Positions 1-11,456 of a stretch of 64,000 bases of DNA are shown here, in pieces. This DNA comes from Ascaphus truei (Eukaryota > Chordata > Amphibia > Anura > Ascaphidae): contig CM071568.1 in NCBI GenBank assembly GCA_036426205.1, positions 42,398,723 to 42,462,722 of the forward strand, read 5' to 3'. Made by a program: the position numbers and the translations under genes. Every line of letters begins with the position of its first letter. The first letter of the stretch is position 1. A model generated the notes under the pieces. It searched no databases, was not told the DNA's origin, and worked only from the letters and a program-made list of their open reading frames with translations.

Positions 1-95
1 TTTGAGCTTCCAACGCAGCAGGCTAACACAGGGGATAAACTACTGAATATAGTAACGGAGTCAGGGCACATAATAATATATATCAGTAATAATCC

Positions 96-214
96 AATAC
101 AATAAATGTGTCTTTATTAGCTCAACATTTCAGCTTCCCAAAGGAACCTTTTTGAAGAAAGGCTTAATTGGGAAGCCAAAACGTTGAGCTAGCAAAGACA
201 CGTTTATTGTACTG
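96..214. repeat. hairpin repeat with Penelope-type hammerhead-like core (family A)
   Basis: Inverted repeat: the left arm (about 96-140, starting in CCAATACAATAAATGTGTC) is complementary to the right arm (about 168-214, ending in GACACGTTTATTGTACTG). The centre holds UUGAAGA (152-158), a 5-bp stem GGCUU/AAGCC (161-165/173-177) and then AAAAC where GAAAC would be expected. The layout resembles terminal repeats of Penelope-like elements, which are known to carry hammerhead ribozymes. Assignment to Penelope is inference. Confidence 0.5.
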
Positions 215-255
215 TACTATTTGGTGTGCTTGCTGTTTTTTTACATATATATAAA

Positions 256-391
256 AGAAAACAGGACAGGCACTCCAAGATCCTCAATGTTTCGGCTCCC
301 AATGGAACCTTTATGAAGGGCTCCATTGGGAGCCAAAATGCATAGGAATACATTTCACCTTTGGATCTTGGAGTGCCTGTCCTGTTTTCTT
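256..391. repeat. hairpin repeat (family B), same architecture as family A
   Basis: Inverted repeat with arms AGAAAACAGGACAGGCACTC and its complement (right arm ends about 391). The loop region contains a 6-7 bp stem GGCTCC/GGGAGCC next to AAAATG, or GAAACATTG when read on the minus strand. The catalytic-core side is more decayed than in family A. Confidence 0.45.
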
Positions 392-1709
392 CTATCAGAT
401 GTGCTGCCTTGCTGACACCTGGACGGTTTGCACCCTGCTACCACCTATATCTGCACATATGTGAGTGCCTGGTTTTCTGGACCGATATATATATATATAT
501 CGACATATATATATATATGTCTTATACCGACATATATACTGTATATGTCTTCGTGGTCTTCATTTTGCTATGTGGATTTCTATGGGACTAGCAACTGCTT
601 TATGCTCTACAACAGTGTGCTGACTGTCTTCGTGGTGATATATATATATGCAAAATGGGGCAAATCTATCGTAAAAAATGCTCATGTATGAAAGAAAAAT
701 GTCCAGTAAAGCTACTCACAGAGACAGCTGTTTTCTGACCTTGTGGGTGTCTTCCGTGTGAGGCTGGCTATACTGGATTTGCCATGTGAAGCTGGGATAC
801 GTTTCAACCACACAGTATATAAGTTATTGTGGGTAAAAAAGTGACAAACCCGCCACCATACGCTAAATCCAAATACCACTTGTGACCTTTTGCCAAAGGC
901 TTTTTGTTTTTTCATTTGGTGCACATTTCCCACCCCCTAATATCACCACTTTTGCCTTGAGTTATAAACCCCTTAATTTTGACATTCAAGTCATTGTCGG
1001 GTGATATGTATAAACAAATAAAGCTGCAACACAGCCTGCCGCGTTCATATTTTAATTATAATAATTGGTATCATGAGCCAATAGACACTAGCAACTACTG
1101 TACATGGCTGATCCCTTACCTACAGCACACAGACTGGCTTCTCTGACAAACAATGGTGTTTTATTGCATTCATTTACTTAGCCATAAAAGCTACAGGGGT
1201 ATGTTGTTCCAGACAATATCACTCATTTCTACTAAACTGACAATATAATTGTCCCATCAATAAACATTTTGGGGGATTAGGCTCTAACAGGCAAAAAAAA
1301 AAAAGAAGACAGACTTATAGTCCATTTTAGTTAACAGAGGTTTATGAATTATTATAAATATACTCACATTGCAGCCTTTGATTTCTCAGCTTCCAAAATT
1401 AGCTACCAGCTCTGATTCTATGATTAAAAGCATTGAAGTGAACTAAGGAATTGATTGTCTAAATCCGGTCCAACCAGGTTTTTGCAGCACTCGTGTATAA
1501 ATCTGCAGTGATACTTATATGCTGTAAAGCCTCTGCTAATCCAGTCCATGTAGTGAACTCTGCACGTCAGCTTGGGTTATTGGGTTATAGGGCTATTTGG
1601 TGATTCTGTGAAAAGTCTGTGCAAACTGTTCTGAGATAGTGGTTAGCAAACCTTTACTTATGTTATCATTGCAAAGATACACAACTATAGAAATCACAAA
1701 ATATTAGAT
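392..1709. other. non-coding, no recognised element
   Basis: Contains a TA-rich dinucleotide patch (about 484-545) and A-rich runs (about 1292-1305). Short open frames here look like chance. No transposon ends or RNA gene recognised. Confidence 0.5.
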
Positions 1710-1818
1710 CAGGGGTCTCAAACTCAGTCCTCAAGGGCCACCAACAGGCCATCTTTTATGGATATCCCTGCTTCAGCACAGGTGGCTCAATCATTGAGGA
1801 CTGAGTTTGAAACCCCTA
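1710..1818. mobile_element. short hAT-type MITE, 109 bp, palindromic
   Basis: Termini CAGGGGTCTCAAACTCAGTC and the complement (TTGAGGACTGAGTTTGAAACCCCTA at the right end, here shown only as positions 1794-1818) form terminal inverted repeats. Flanks are tattagat (1702-1709) and cattagat (1819-1826), an 8-bp target duplication with one mismatch, as expected for the hAT superfamily. Internal CTTCAGCACAGGTGGCTCAA recurs in the elements at 9.8, 11.3 and 28 kb. Confidence 0.8.
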
Positions 1819-2261
1819 CATTAGATACTCGATTAAAAAATAACAGCATTCAAAATCCACGATCATTATCCGTGATAATCATCTAATCTAATTATTTAGC
1901 TTCTTTGTGTTTTGCTGAAATTTTCATCTCCCCTTTCTAACTGCATTATTTTAGGTACAAACTGATCACGGGAGGAATACCCGGACATGAACAAGGATGA
2001 AGGGGACGAGGGAAAGACTAACTACAATCATCATTTATTATCATATTGTTATCATATGAATACAAATGAAATGAATGGGGTGTTTTTTAATGACTTTTTT
2101 TTCCTTCGAAATAATTGTCCATCTTCTGGATTTTTGTGTATGATCTCGCTTTTTCATTTAACGCAGTCATCGGTGATGCTCATTATCTGAACCAGTGGGT
2201 CTTCTACAGCTGGACCGCCATACTTACAGCTATAGGGACCGCTTGAATACCGAAATAACTT

Positions 2262-2525
2262 ATTATAAACACCTTGGAGAAGAGAAGGGTGATATGATAG
2301 AAATGTTTAAATGCATAAAGGCTTTCAACAAAGCGCAGGAGTGAAGCATATTTCAGAAAAAGAGAAGAACAAGAAGTCATGCTCTAAAGCTGGAAGGTGG
2401 CATGGTAAATGGAAAAGTGAGGATGTTCTTCAAAGACCGGGTGGTGGATTAATGGAATTGCCTACTACAAGAGGGAGTAGAGGCTAACAGAGTAAGGGCA
2501 TTCAAACATGCCTGGAGTAGACATC
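2262..2525 (+). mobile_element. CR1 LINE 3' fragment (decayed)
   Basis: Matches in order the C-terminal coding and 3' region of the CR1 copy at 49.6-49.85 kb: a GAGAAGAGAAGGGTGATATG segment (cf. EKRRLRGDMI in other CR1 proteins), AAGCTGGAAGGTGGCA, TTCTTCAAAGA, and CATTCAAACATGCCTGGA. Multiple stops and indels, so an old copy. Confidence 0.65.
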
Positions 2526-4769
2526 ATTAGTACAGGATGCGGAGCACAAATACTCCCAGGTGTATGCAGAGAAAAGGGGGAAAAATAGTGCAACACAGAT
2601 AGAATAAAGTGCTGGAAGAGCAAAAAAAAGTGTAATATCTCCCACTCACATGGTACTGTATGTAGCAAAAGCAGGCAGTGTAGAGATTAAACCTCCTTAT
2701 ATAATGGTGGAAGGAACCCCAATGATGCAGGTTGGAGAATGTTAGCAGGACAAAGGTCAGAAATCAAGTCTAGAGTCAGACCTCAGATCCTCCGCTCATA
2801 GAAGTGAGAAGAAAAAAACAGACCATAGAACAGATAGGCAGTTTACTTAAAACATACAGAAAGATGAAGACATGCACTCACAAAGGGTGCTATGTCTCAA
2901 GCATTGAGACAACCCTGGGTCCAGGAACCAATACGAACAGCGCGCGCCAGGCTCACTCCTTTCTCGCTCCACACCGGAGGGACGAAGTCACTTCTGGAAG
3001 CGTCGCCATCACCAGGAAACTGAGGAATCTGGTCCTCTGATCCTGAGACGCGGCATGATCTGCCCCTGATTCCACCATTTCCTGTCGACGGTGACGCTTC
3101 CGGAAGTGACATCTTCAGACAAGAGGTTGATAAGCACCGGGTTACTTCTACTTTGCTTGGTGTCACGCGTGGATCTGCGAACTTACTGTCTAGCAAATTC
3201 TGTGGTCTCCAATGTGAAAGATATATTCTGGGAACTTCAAACCATGAAAATACAGCATTTAAGGTGACTACAGAGGCCATTACACGCAAAAAACCTACGG
3301 CATTAATAGAAAATAACTTACATTTTAAACTTGTTTGCAAAATAAATCTGACAACATAAAGCATTGCTACGTCTCTTTCCCATATAGTATCCGATCTGCA
3401 GACTCCCGACCTTAAGGGCACCTTTTGGTTCCTACGATATCTGAGATTGTAACCACCGAACAAAATTGGTGAGTCGCCATTAGAAAGCAACGTCATCTCC
3501 CACTGCAACTCGTTATCGGTGTCGTGCGTCAGCACCCCCAAAAATATGCAAATCTCTCAGATACCAGGGAATTTCTAGAGATCTGAGGACCACAGATGAG
3601 CTCGGTCCCTCCCTCCTCCCACCACCGCACTTTAGGTATCATTAAAAAATACAGGAAAAATTGATTATTGCTGCTTTAAACTACATTTCTCATTTATCGC
3701 TAACAAAAATAAATTGTAAGATAAAGTTACGTTTAATTCATTCATTCAATGCTCGTCCAAAATTTCAATTTTAGATTTTTTCCCCCTTCTAATCTAAAAT
3801 GCTTAATGTCACTCTGGATTTCTGCTGTTAATTATTGCACCCAATATATTTCCTAAAATCTCTTATAAATAGAATGTTATGGGTTGATATATTTACAAGT
3901 TTGGAGTTTGGAGTGTACTGTATTTTTTTTTTTTTTTACACTAATATTCACGGGAAGATTATTTTTCTATTAAAAGAATAAACATTCTGAATTGCTTATT
4001 AAGAGAATCTGATTCACAGATTTGGGCTATTCAGCTCACAAAGCACAATTGGGCAGCGGGATGTTTAGTTTCCTGTTTCCAGCTAATTACATCTATATCC
4101 ATTCATGTCTAATTGCAGTTGTCATTCATTTAAAGCCTCAGAACCAGCTACAATTCCTTTTTTTAAACAACCCCATTTTAAAGCAAATGCTGTAAAAGTA
4201 AAAGCATATACTAAATGTTATAGAGATGCCGGAGTACACATCCCAGGTTTACGTACTTCACTAGAACACTAATCAAAAAGGAAAAGTGAAAAAAGTCATT
4301 CAAGTCAGAATTTTCACCTAAAATATAGAATGTGCAGGATATTTCTATATGCCACAGTTTTACGCTGCGCAAAAAGTCTAGACTGCACAATCACGAGTCT
4401 CAATAAAAGTTGTGATGCTGCATAGCAACATATACTGTGATTTCTATAGGCGGACACCACACAGTCTTGAAATACCCTTGGTAGTTTGGTAAGCTAAGAT
4501 ACGTCTGATAGCTTTTCAAACTTAGGTTCAAAGCCTGACCCCAAGTTATGCAAAATAACCCATCTAGATGAATTGAAAAAACAAACAAACAATCTTACTG
4601 TAGTGATGTATCCACCTTCCGGCAAAGACACCTTTCAATCCGTTCACTTGGACGGGCCATACGGCATCTTCTGATACCGGAATGCCAATACAAATCATAA
4701 TGTTTAACCCCCCCGGTACAAATAAACATAACGGCCCATATTTACTAAGCAGTACTATTCCATGACACC
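2526..4769. other. mostly unrecognised; contains a GC-rich foldback at about 2981-3117
   Basis: GACGAAGTCACTTCTGGAAG at about 2981 is complementary to CTTCCGGAAGTGACATCTTC at about 3098, and the inner arms (GGAAACTG / CATTTCCTG) also pair, so this is the core of a foldback element whose ends I could not fix. An open frame on the minus strand across 2897-3541 has no recognised similarity and is probably fortuitous. The rest is AT-rich and featureless. Confidence 0.45.
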
Positions 4770-5073
4770 CAGGGTTGCCACCTCTCCGGGTTTGACCCGG
4801 AGACGCCGGGTTTCGGGCACTTACCTCTGGGCTACGGGTTGCCATCGTCAATCTCTGGGTGGCGGAGGGGTGCAGTGGTGTGGTGGCGTCTCAGGAATTC
4901 TCCGGCATCCTGCTGCAATTTCCCCCTCCAACTCCAGTGAAGATGGCTGCGTGGCATCAAATGACGTCATGACGCTACGCGGCCCCACGTTGCCATGGCA
5001 CCAAAACGCCACACAAGTAAGGGATATTTTATTTTCCCTCCGGGTTGGCCTTCAGTAGAAGGTGGCAACCCTG
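4770..5073. mobile_element. hAT-type MITE, 304 bp (CAGGGTTGCCACC ends)
   Basis: Terminal inverted repeats CAGGGTTGCCACCT / AGGTGGCAACCCTG. Flanks atgacacc and aagacacg match at six of eight bases, consistent with an 8-bp hAT duplication. Internal CCGGGTTTGACCCGGAGAC is shared (inverted) with the 26.6-27.1 kb element, so both are one family. Carries the half-palindrome GTTGCCATGGCAC. The open frame across it is not a gene I recognise. Confidence 0.82.
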
Positions 5074-5261
5074 AAGACACGTTGTGACGTTGGATGGCAC
5101 CTCACATGGCCCACTCACGTTAATGGGCTGTGAGGTATCTTACGTGTCGGAATTTGCCTTCTAGAATGGCACCACTTCTTAAACAAGGGCTAATGTACTG
5201 TATGATACTAGGTAATGTTGTTCCTTACATTTGACACAGATCTCTTAGGAGCAGAGGTTAA

Positions 5262-5695
5262 AGCAGCAATCTGGGTTAATGTAAAAATGAATAAATAAAT
5301 ATATATTTATCTTTTATCACAGGTTTGAGGCAGGGGTCTCCGGAGCTGATCCTCATTAATTTCAGCTCAGGGGACCCTTGCTTCCATAGATACTTCCATA
5401 GTGGTGCCGGTGTCCCTGCAGGCAGAGAAACTGTGATCCTTAATCTAATGGCGGCGTTTAAATATCCTGCGTCACACGGGCCAACAGGAAGCGGCACCGG
5501 ATGACATCATGGCTTCCTATTGGCCTGCATGACCAGGACATTTAAAGTCTGCAGTGATGCTGGCATCCCCTACGGAGGTCTGTATCTCTGAAAGCAGGGG
5601 GTCCCCGGGAGCTGAAATGAACGGGGTTCAGCTCTGGGTTCCCTCTGTTTCAATTTTTTTTTAAATTTTTTTTTAATTTAACCTGTATTTCTGCT
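5262..5695. mobile_element. TTAA-target MITE (Kolobok/piggyBac-like), 434 bp
   Basis: Flanked by TTAA on both sides (5258-5261 and 5696-5699). Left end AGCAGCAATCTGGGTTAA and right end, read in complement, AGCAGAAATACAGGTTAA agree at 14 of 18 positions. Interior segments (GGGGTCTCCGGAGCTGA..., CAGGGGGTCCCCGGGAGCTG) recur in the 35.0-36.0 kb insertion. TTAA duplication is typical of piggyBac and Kolobok; which one is not decided. Confidence 0.72.
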
Positions 5696-6097
5696 TTAAT
5701 ACGATCTCAGCCTTGGTTGATTTATTTGACACGAAGAGAAAGGAAACGGCACCACTGATAGGTGTAAATGGTGAAAAATCACTCTATTCCATTCACTTTC
5801 TCTAACCCACTCCCGAAAATACCAAGTGTTGCAAGTGGTGCAATACTGAAGCAAAGTAGCGCAGAATCCCAGTGACGCACATTGTTGCAGCGATGCTCCG
5901 GTTTGCATCAGGTCATGCACGTACTGTACCCCCGATGTCTCCCGCGTAGCAGTTACAATAGCTCAATTCCACCCACTCTCCTATATGCTTTAACAAGTAA
6001 CGAGGACCTAATAAATATGTACCACAAACAAGCAGCATATCAAAGCAGAGGACAGTAAGAAAAAAAAAAAAAACGATTTAAGGAAACGTCTGTTTAA

Positions 6098-6544
6098 AGC
6101 TGCAGTTTAAGCAACATGTGTGTTTTTTTTTAAATAAATCAGTTCTGTACTATGAGAAAATACTTGTAGAATTTAAAAAAATAAACTATTTTAAAGACAT
6201 TTTTAATGTATTCCAATGTAACAAGCATTTTTGTTCGTATAGCAACCATATACAAAGTTACATCCCCTTCCTCTTCTGAAACAGCATCACCTTTTTGAGC
6301 CCTGACCTCTCTAGCAGTGAACCAATTTAATCTAGTGTCTGCCTGGTCACTTGATCTTCCTCACAGACATTTGTCTGTCAGTGCAGCAGAAGAGGACCCA
6401 AAATGCATTTAGTGAACCCCGGGCCGAATTACAGCGATCGATTACAGGAGAACGGATCAATCTGCAAGTTAGCTAATCACTTGTCAGTGTGTAGATTGTA
6501 TTGATGCACATATTGTATTAGAAACGACAGCTTGAACTACCTCT
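6098..6544. mobile_element. TTAA-target MITE, 447 bp
   Basis: TTAA at 6094-6097 and 6545-6548. The left end AGCTGCAGTTTAAGC and the complement of the right end AGAGGTAGTTCAAGC match at 11 of 15 bases. The left end resembles the AAAGCTGCAGT ends of frog TTAA-target elements as I recall them. No coding capacity. Confidence 0.6.
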
Positions 6545-7130
6545 TTAAATGGAAGATGTACATCATATAAAAAGAGAATATAGCAGAACACGGGACAGAC
6601 AAGTCCTCTCTCTAACATAAAACCACGTCTACATTAGGGCAAGTGTTATTGCAATGAATTAAACATTGTAATGTGTTGATAATAATAGGAAAGCATTCAT
6701 CTTTAGTCCACGAAAAGGTTAACCCCTGTGCTGCCAGAAGGGACAGCCATGTGTTGCTAAATAATGTACAGTCTGCCCCCCGTGGCAGCGAAGGTGTTAA
6801 TGATGGGAGAATGTAATTGGGAAAGAGAGGAGGCCGCGGCAGGAGGCGGCACCTCCAACAGGGAAGCATTTCACCAGCATCACACCGGGACGGAATTCTG
6901 GCTACTAATTGTCATTGTGTGATTAAGGGAGCAGCAGAGCAAAAAGAACAATATTATTACATGAAAGGTGGCTTCAAGGAAGGGGTATGATTTTATGAAG
7001 TGTACTGTCAATATAGATTGGATTTAGCCATACAGTACATTGATTAAACATTAACTATCTTAGAGGTGCTGTACCAGAAAAACACCGTCTCACAAGTAGG
7101 AACACATTACTTTTGTACCCATAACTCAAC

Positions 7131-7237
7131 AAGAGTAGCTTAGTGGCACCCAGTGGGCTCTCCGTGTGACCTTGGACAGGTCACTTTATCTCCCTGTGTC
7201 TCAGGCATGTTGTAAGCTCTTCTGCAGGGCTTAACGC
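7131..7237 (+). mobile_element. MIR-like tRNA SINE fragment
   Basis: Contains TGTGACCTTGGACAGGTCAC and TTTATCTCCCTGTGTCTCAG, the core of the SINE seen complete at 22.8 kb. Truncated at both ends; it merges into unique sequence before the Harbinger MITE at 7297. Confidence 0.7.
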
Positions 7238-7296
7238 CACGTTAAGTTAGCACTGCCTGGCGCTAGCTTAACATGACTCCCGTTACACCCGTCTTA

Positions 7297-7595
7297 GGTC
7301 TTGTCCATGGTAAGCGCAAGCGGGAGCGTGACCACGCGTCTTGTCTCCAGCCCGCTTACCACTTCGGCGATTGATGGACTGAATTCAAAGCGCAGACGCG
7401 GATGATGGGGAGCATGTCATGGGAGTGGCCGTGACGTCACGGAGCTGGTGGGCCCGCATTGGGCGAACCGCTCACGTGACCCAGCAATTGCACGGCAGAG
7501 ACAAACAATTTTGTCTCGCCACGGCACTCACGTGCGCACCATACAAATGCGCATAGGCCTCCATTGGCTTCGTCAGAACCACTATGGACGCAGCC
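7297..7595. mobile_element. PIF/Harbinger-type MITE, 299 bp
   Basis: TTA flanks (7294-7296, 7596-7598). Left end GGTCTTGTCCATGGT and right end, in complement, GGCTGCGTCCATAGT are imperfect inverted repeats. A 3-bp TWA target and GG-start ends are the Harbinger signature. The CpG-rich interior includes GCCGTGACGTCACGG and CATTGGGCGAACCGCTCACG; the latter is also present in the 18.9-19.2 kb element (CATTGGCTGAACCACTCATG), so the two are related. Confidence 0.68.
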
Positions 7596-7854
7596 TTACC
7601 TAAAGGTGGTGCAATCTCCCGCCAGACCCCGAAATATGGGTTTGCTGGAGAGGAGAGATAGAGTCCTTTTTTACTAGCATCCCAAGTGCTCTATATATAC
7701 CCTCATAGGATAGGCAGAGTATATTTTAATGATTCCTATTCCTATTCGCATATATCTCAGGTGTGTTCCTTTTTGAGTACAGATGTTGTTTTGAAGGGAT
7801 ATATAGAATTTGGACCTCTAGTAAAATATGATTCTCTCCCACCTATAAAACAAC

Positions 7855-9018
7855 CACTCCAGTCCTACTGTACCTATACAACATCCACTCCAGTCCTACT
7901 GTACCTATACAACATCTACTCCAGTCCTACCTATACAACATCCACTCCAGTCCTACCTATACAACATCCACTCCAGTCCTACCTATACAACATCCACTCC
8001 AGTCCTACCTATACAACATCCACTCCAGTCCTACCTATACAACATCCACTCGTCCTACTATACAACATCACTCCAGTCCTAGCTATACAACATCCACTCC
8101 AGTCCTACCTATACAACATCCACTCCAGTCCTAGCTATACAACATCCACTCCAGTCCTAGCTATACAACATCCACTCCAGTCCTAGCTATACAACATCCA
8201 CTCCAGTCCTAGCCTATACAACATCCACTCCAGTCCTAGCTATACAACATCCACTCCAGTCCTAACTATACAACATCCACTCCAGTCCTAGCTATACAAC
8301 ATCCACTCCAGTCCTAGCTATACAACATCCAGTCCAGTCCTACCTATACAACATCCACTCCAGTCCTAGCTATACAACATCCACTCCAGTCCTAGCTATA
8401 CAACATCCAGTCCAGTCCTAGCTACAACATCCACTCCAGTCCTAGCTATACAACATCCACTCCAGTCCTACCTATACAACATCCACCCCAGTCCTACCTA
8501 TACAACATCCACTCTTGTCCTAGCTATACAACATCCACTCCAGTCCTAGCTATATACAACATCCACTCCAGTCCTAGCTATACAACATCCACTCCAGTCT
8601 AGCTATACAACATCCACTCCAGTCCTAGCTATACAACATCCACTCCAGTCCTAGTATACAACATCCACTACCCAGTCCTACTATACAACATCCACTCCCA
8701 GTCCTACCTATACAACATCCACTCCAGTCCTACCTATCAACATCCACCAGTCCTACTATACAACATCCACTCCGTCTTGGCTATACAACATCCACTCCAG
8801 TCCTAGCTATATACAACATCCACTCCAGTCCTAGCTATACAACATCCACTCCAGTCCTAGCTATACAACATCCACTCCAGTCCTACCTATACAACATCCA
8901 CTCCAGTCCTAGCTATACAACATCCACTCCAGTCCAGCTATACAAATCCACCAGTCCTCTATACAACATCCACCCCAGTCCTAGCTATACAACATCCACT
9001 CCAGTCCTACTGTAGCTA
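7855..9018. repeat. minisatellite, 26-bp unit, about 44 copies
   Basis: Tandem repeats of CTATACAACATCCACTCCAG plus TCCTAC or TCCTAG. The C/G choice in the last base alternates in blocks. Copies are very uniform at 7920-8040 and 8800-8930; single-base deletions and short units cluster at about 8040-8070, 8400-8430, 8640-8780 and 8930-8970. Because 26 is not a multiple of three, the open frame entering it at 7686 cycles through three frames every 78 bp and is an artefact, not a gene. Confidence 0.97.
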
Positions 9019-9771
9019 TTTGATTTCCTGTGACTGCTGCCTTTTTTCACTGTGTTCAACAAGCCAATAGTTTGCACAGTCACCCATTCTCTCTCCTTCT
9101 CCTTACTGGCTCTATGAAAAGTACAGGGTGGCATATGGGTATAGAAAACACTTGACTAATATTTCCCCACTTAGAGGCACCTAAGAAATGCAATTTGTAA
9201 TTAATTTCTGGAGAAACCAAATTAGCCAAAATATTTGCTTTTGGCATGGTTACATTTTTCTAAGGAAGACAATTGCTAACTCTGGGTTGCTTGCATGATG
9301 TTCCCTGAATGTCATTAATGTCAGCACACCGGAGGCATCCGTATCACCTTCTCCAGCACGCTGACCACCTATATATAAGCAGCCGTGCATTTACAGTACT
9401 GTGCTGGACAAGAGAAACACCAAAGGTAGCGAATCAATTAACTGTTTGCCGAATCCTGCTACATTATTTGCTTACACGCATATTCAATTATTGTTCACTA
9501 TACTCTTATTCCCACTCATCATATTACGTCTCAATTCTTTTCTCACCGGGTTATAAACTTTTACACTTTTCAGCATCAATCCTTTTTAACTTTACTCTTG
9601 GCTCACTGCTCTGGAGTTGCAAGCTTTCTGTGTTTGTATTTCTCTGGGGTCTGCATGGCAGAGTTATAGTTTCATGGGATAAGCTGACCCGGAACATCAA
9701 AGTTCTCTGAACTTTCATCTTGCTATACTGGCCAGGTAATAACTCATATGATCTAATGTGTCTGACTATGC

Positions 9772-9963
9772 CAGGCCTACACAACTCCAGTCCTCGAGGG
9801 CCGCGAACAGGCCAGGTTTTTAGGCTATCCCTACTTCAGCACAGCTGGCTCAATTAGGGCTCAGTATGACTGAGCCACTAATTGAGCCAGCTGTGCTGAT
9901 TTAGGGATATCCTGAAAACCTGGCCTGTTTGCGGCCCTCGAGGACTGGAGTTGTGCAGGCCTG
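9772..9963. mobile_element. palindromic MITE, 192 bp (hAT-like ends)
   Basis: Almost perfect hairpin: CAGGCCTACACAACTCCAGT at the left is matched by its complement at the right end, and internal segments (AGCACAGCTGGCTCAATTAG and complement) also pair. Shares TCCAGTCCTCGAG and CTTCAGCACAG(C/G)TGGCTCAAT with the hAT MITEs at 1.7 and 28 kb. I could not find a matching 8-bp duplication. Confidence 0.75.
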
Positions 9964-9997
9964 ATATAGACTAAGGTCCTAAATGTTCCAGAACACA

Positions 9998-10062
9998 CAC
10001 ACATACATACATACTGTACATACATACATACAAACATACATATATACATACATACATACATA
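9998..10062. repeat. (CATA)n microsatellite
   Basis: Run of CATA/TACA tetranucleotides with two interruptions (ACTGTACA, CAAACATACATATA). Confidence 0.95.
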
Positions 10063-10069
10063 GCTGGGA

Positions 10070-10640
10070 CAACGGGATGCCCGCCTCCTGGTTGTACTTA
10101 AGGGCAGGACCGCCATAAAGTTAGTGTGTCCTTCCCCTCTGAGGAAGGCTGGTCACACAACAGGGAGCCTGAGATTGGGGCCTTTCCATGTGGTCTTCCC
10201 TCCGGGGAAGAGTGAGTGTGGACCATACCTCTGCCTCTGCTAGGGAGGTGGGGCAGAGCTAGGACGGCTGTGGTTGCCCTTGGCCTGTAGTGACAGTCCA
10301 GGGACCATCATTCAGTGAGTGCTGAGAGTTACTTCATCTGGGAGAAGCCTGCCGTGTAACTGTGCTGTGCAGAGTGAATAAACCGTTCCTGTTTGTTATA
10401 TACTGTACCTCCTGCCTGGTGCATGACCTTATTGGGGGGAGAGCTAATAAGTTCTACCGTGGGAGATCACCTTCAGTTCCTGGAGCCTACAGCAGATGGA
10501 GGCGCTGCATTGCTAAAGAGATATGTGGAGTATGAACCCCAGAAGCCTGATCCTGTGTCCCCACTACCATCGGCAGACGACTCAGCCCTCCTGTTGCCAG
10601 CAGGTATATGCACCATACACCGTAGTAATGGACAAATCTC
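10070..10640 (+). repeat. unrecognised LTR-like repeat, copy 1
   Basis: GC-richer block with AATAAA (10378) followed about 100 bp later by GGAGCCTACAGCAGATGGAG and GCGCTGCA. The same arrangement appears at 34.18-34.22 kb and, inverted, at 27.29-27.41 kb. A polyadenylation signal upstream of a conserved segment suggests an LTR and adjoining leader, but no protease, reverse transcriptase or integrase reading frame is present and I cannot name the family. Confidence 0.4.
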
Positions 10641-10759
10641 CCACCGGGCGGGAGAAACACTGTTACATATATTTGAAAGTTTGTGTCATATCTCCTGTTT
10701 CCCTTCTAGCTACTGTGGTCTTTCCTGATAAATACTGTAGTATCCTCTAGATTATGCAC

Positions 10760-11280
10760 CATCTTAGTAGCCCTTTTTTACACAATTAATTTATATCCTT
10801 ATGGAGGTATGGTCTCAAGAATAGAACACAGTTCTCTCGTTGAGATCTTACTAATGATCTATAAAGTGGCATCACCACACCCCTCTTTATGCTGCTAATA
10901 CCTCTCCCTTTACTACCTGGCTTTCCACATAGCTTTGTTTCAATGCTCGCTTACTTTTAAGTCTGCTGAAATAATGATTTCCAGGTCCCTTTCCTCGATA
11001 GTACAGTAGTTGACATAGTGCCATAAATCCGATATTTTGCCTTTGGAATTTTGTGATCAAAGTGCATTATTTTGCACTTTTTGGCATTAAATTGTAGTTG
11101 TAACACTCATCAATTCCCCTAGTCTACCTAAATCATTGGTCATTTTGTTAACCACCTCCCTCCTTGACAGTCAACTCTGTTGCAGATCTTTGTGTCATCT
11201 GCAAAAAGGTGTACTTTGCCCTCCAGACCATTTGTAATGTCACTAATAAAGCTATTAAAGAGCACTGGTTCCCCCCCTCC
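10760..11280 (-). mobile_element. CR1/L3-type LINE reverse-transcriptase fragment
   Basis: Translates in fragments on the minus strand to LFNSFISDITNGLEGKVHLF and then ADDTKICNRVD, matching the motif B-C region of CR1-type reverse transcriptases (catalytic (F/Y)ADD retained as FADD). Downstream of the motif the frame is lost by stops and indels. It lies directly beside the C-rich run at 11273-11300. Confidence 0.75.
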
Positions 11281-11336
11281 CCTCCCCTCCCCCCTCCCCT
11301 TGCAGTACTGTTTAGAGCTTGGGGCACCATCTGTCA

Positions 11337-11448
11337 TAGGGGTAGCCAACTCCAGTTCTCAAGAGCTGGACCCTGGTCAGGGTTTCAGGATATCCCTGCT
11401 TCAGCACAGGTCCTGATAGCTCTTGAGGACTGGAGTTGGCTACCCCTG
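11337..11448. mobile_element. hAT-type MITE, 112 bp, palindromic
   Basis: Ends TAGGGGTAGCCAACTCCAGT and complement GGAGTTGGCTACCCCTG. Flanks atctgtca / atctaaca agree at six of eight. The interior has the TATCCCTGCTTCAGCACAGG block found in the other members. Confidence 0.8.
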
Positions 11449-11456
11449 ATCTAACA

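Noticed and set aside
2897..3541. 214-codon minus-strand ORF
   Set aside because: No recognised domain, overlaps a foldback repeat, and composition is not coding-like.
7686..8186. 166-codon ORF with a repeating TSTPVL / IQHPLQS pattern
   Set aside because: It is the 26-bp minisatellite read through; frame cycles every three units and breaks at the first unit indel.
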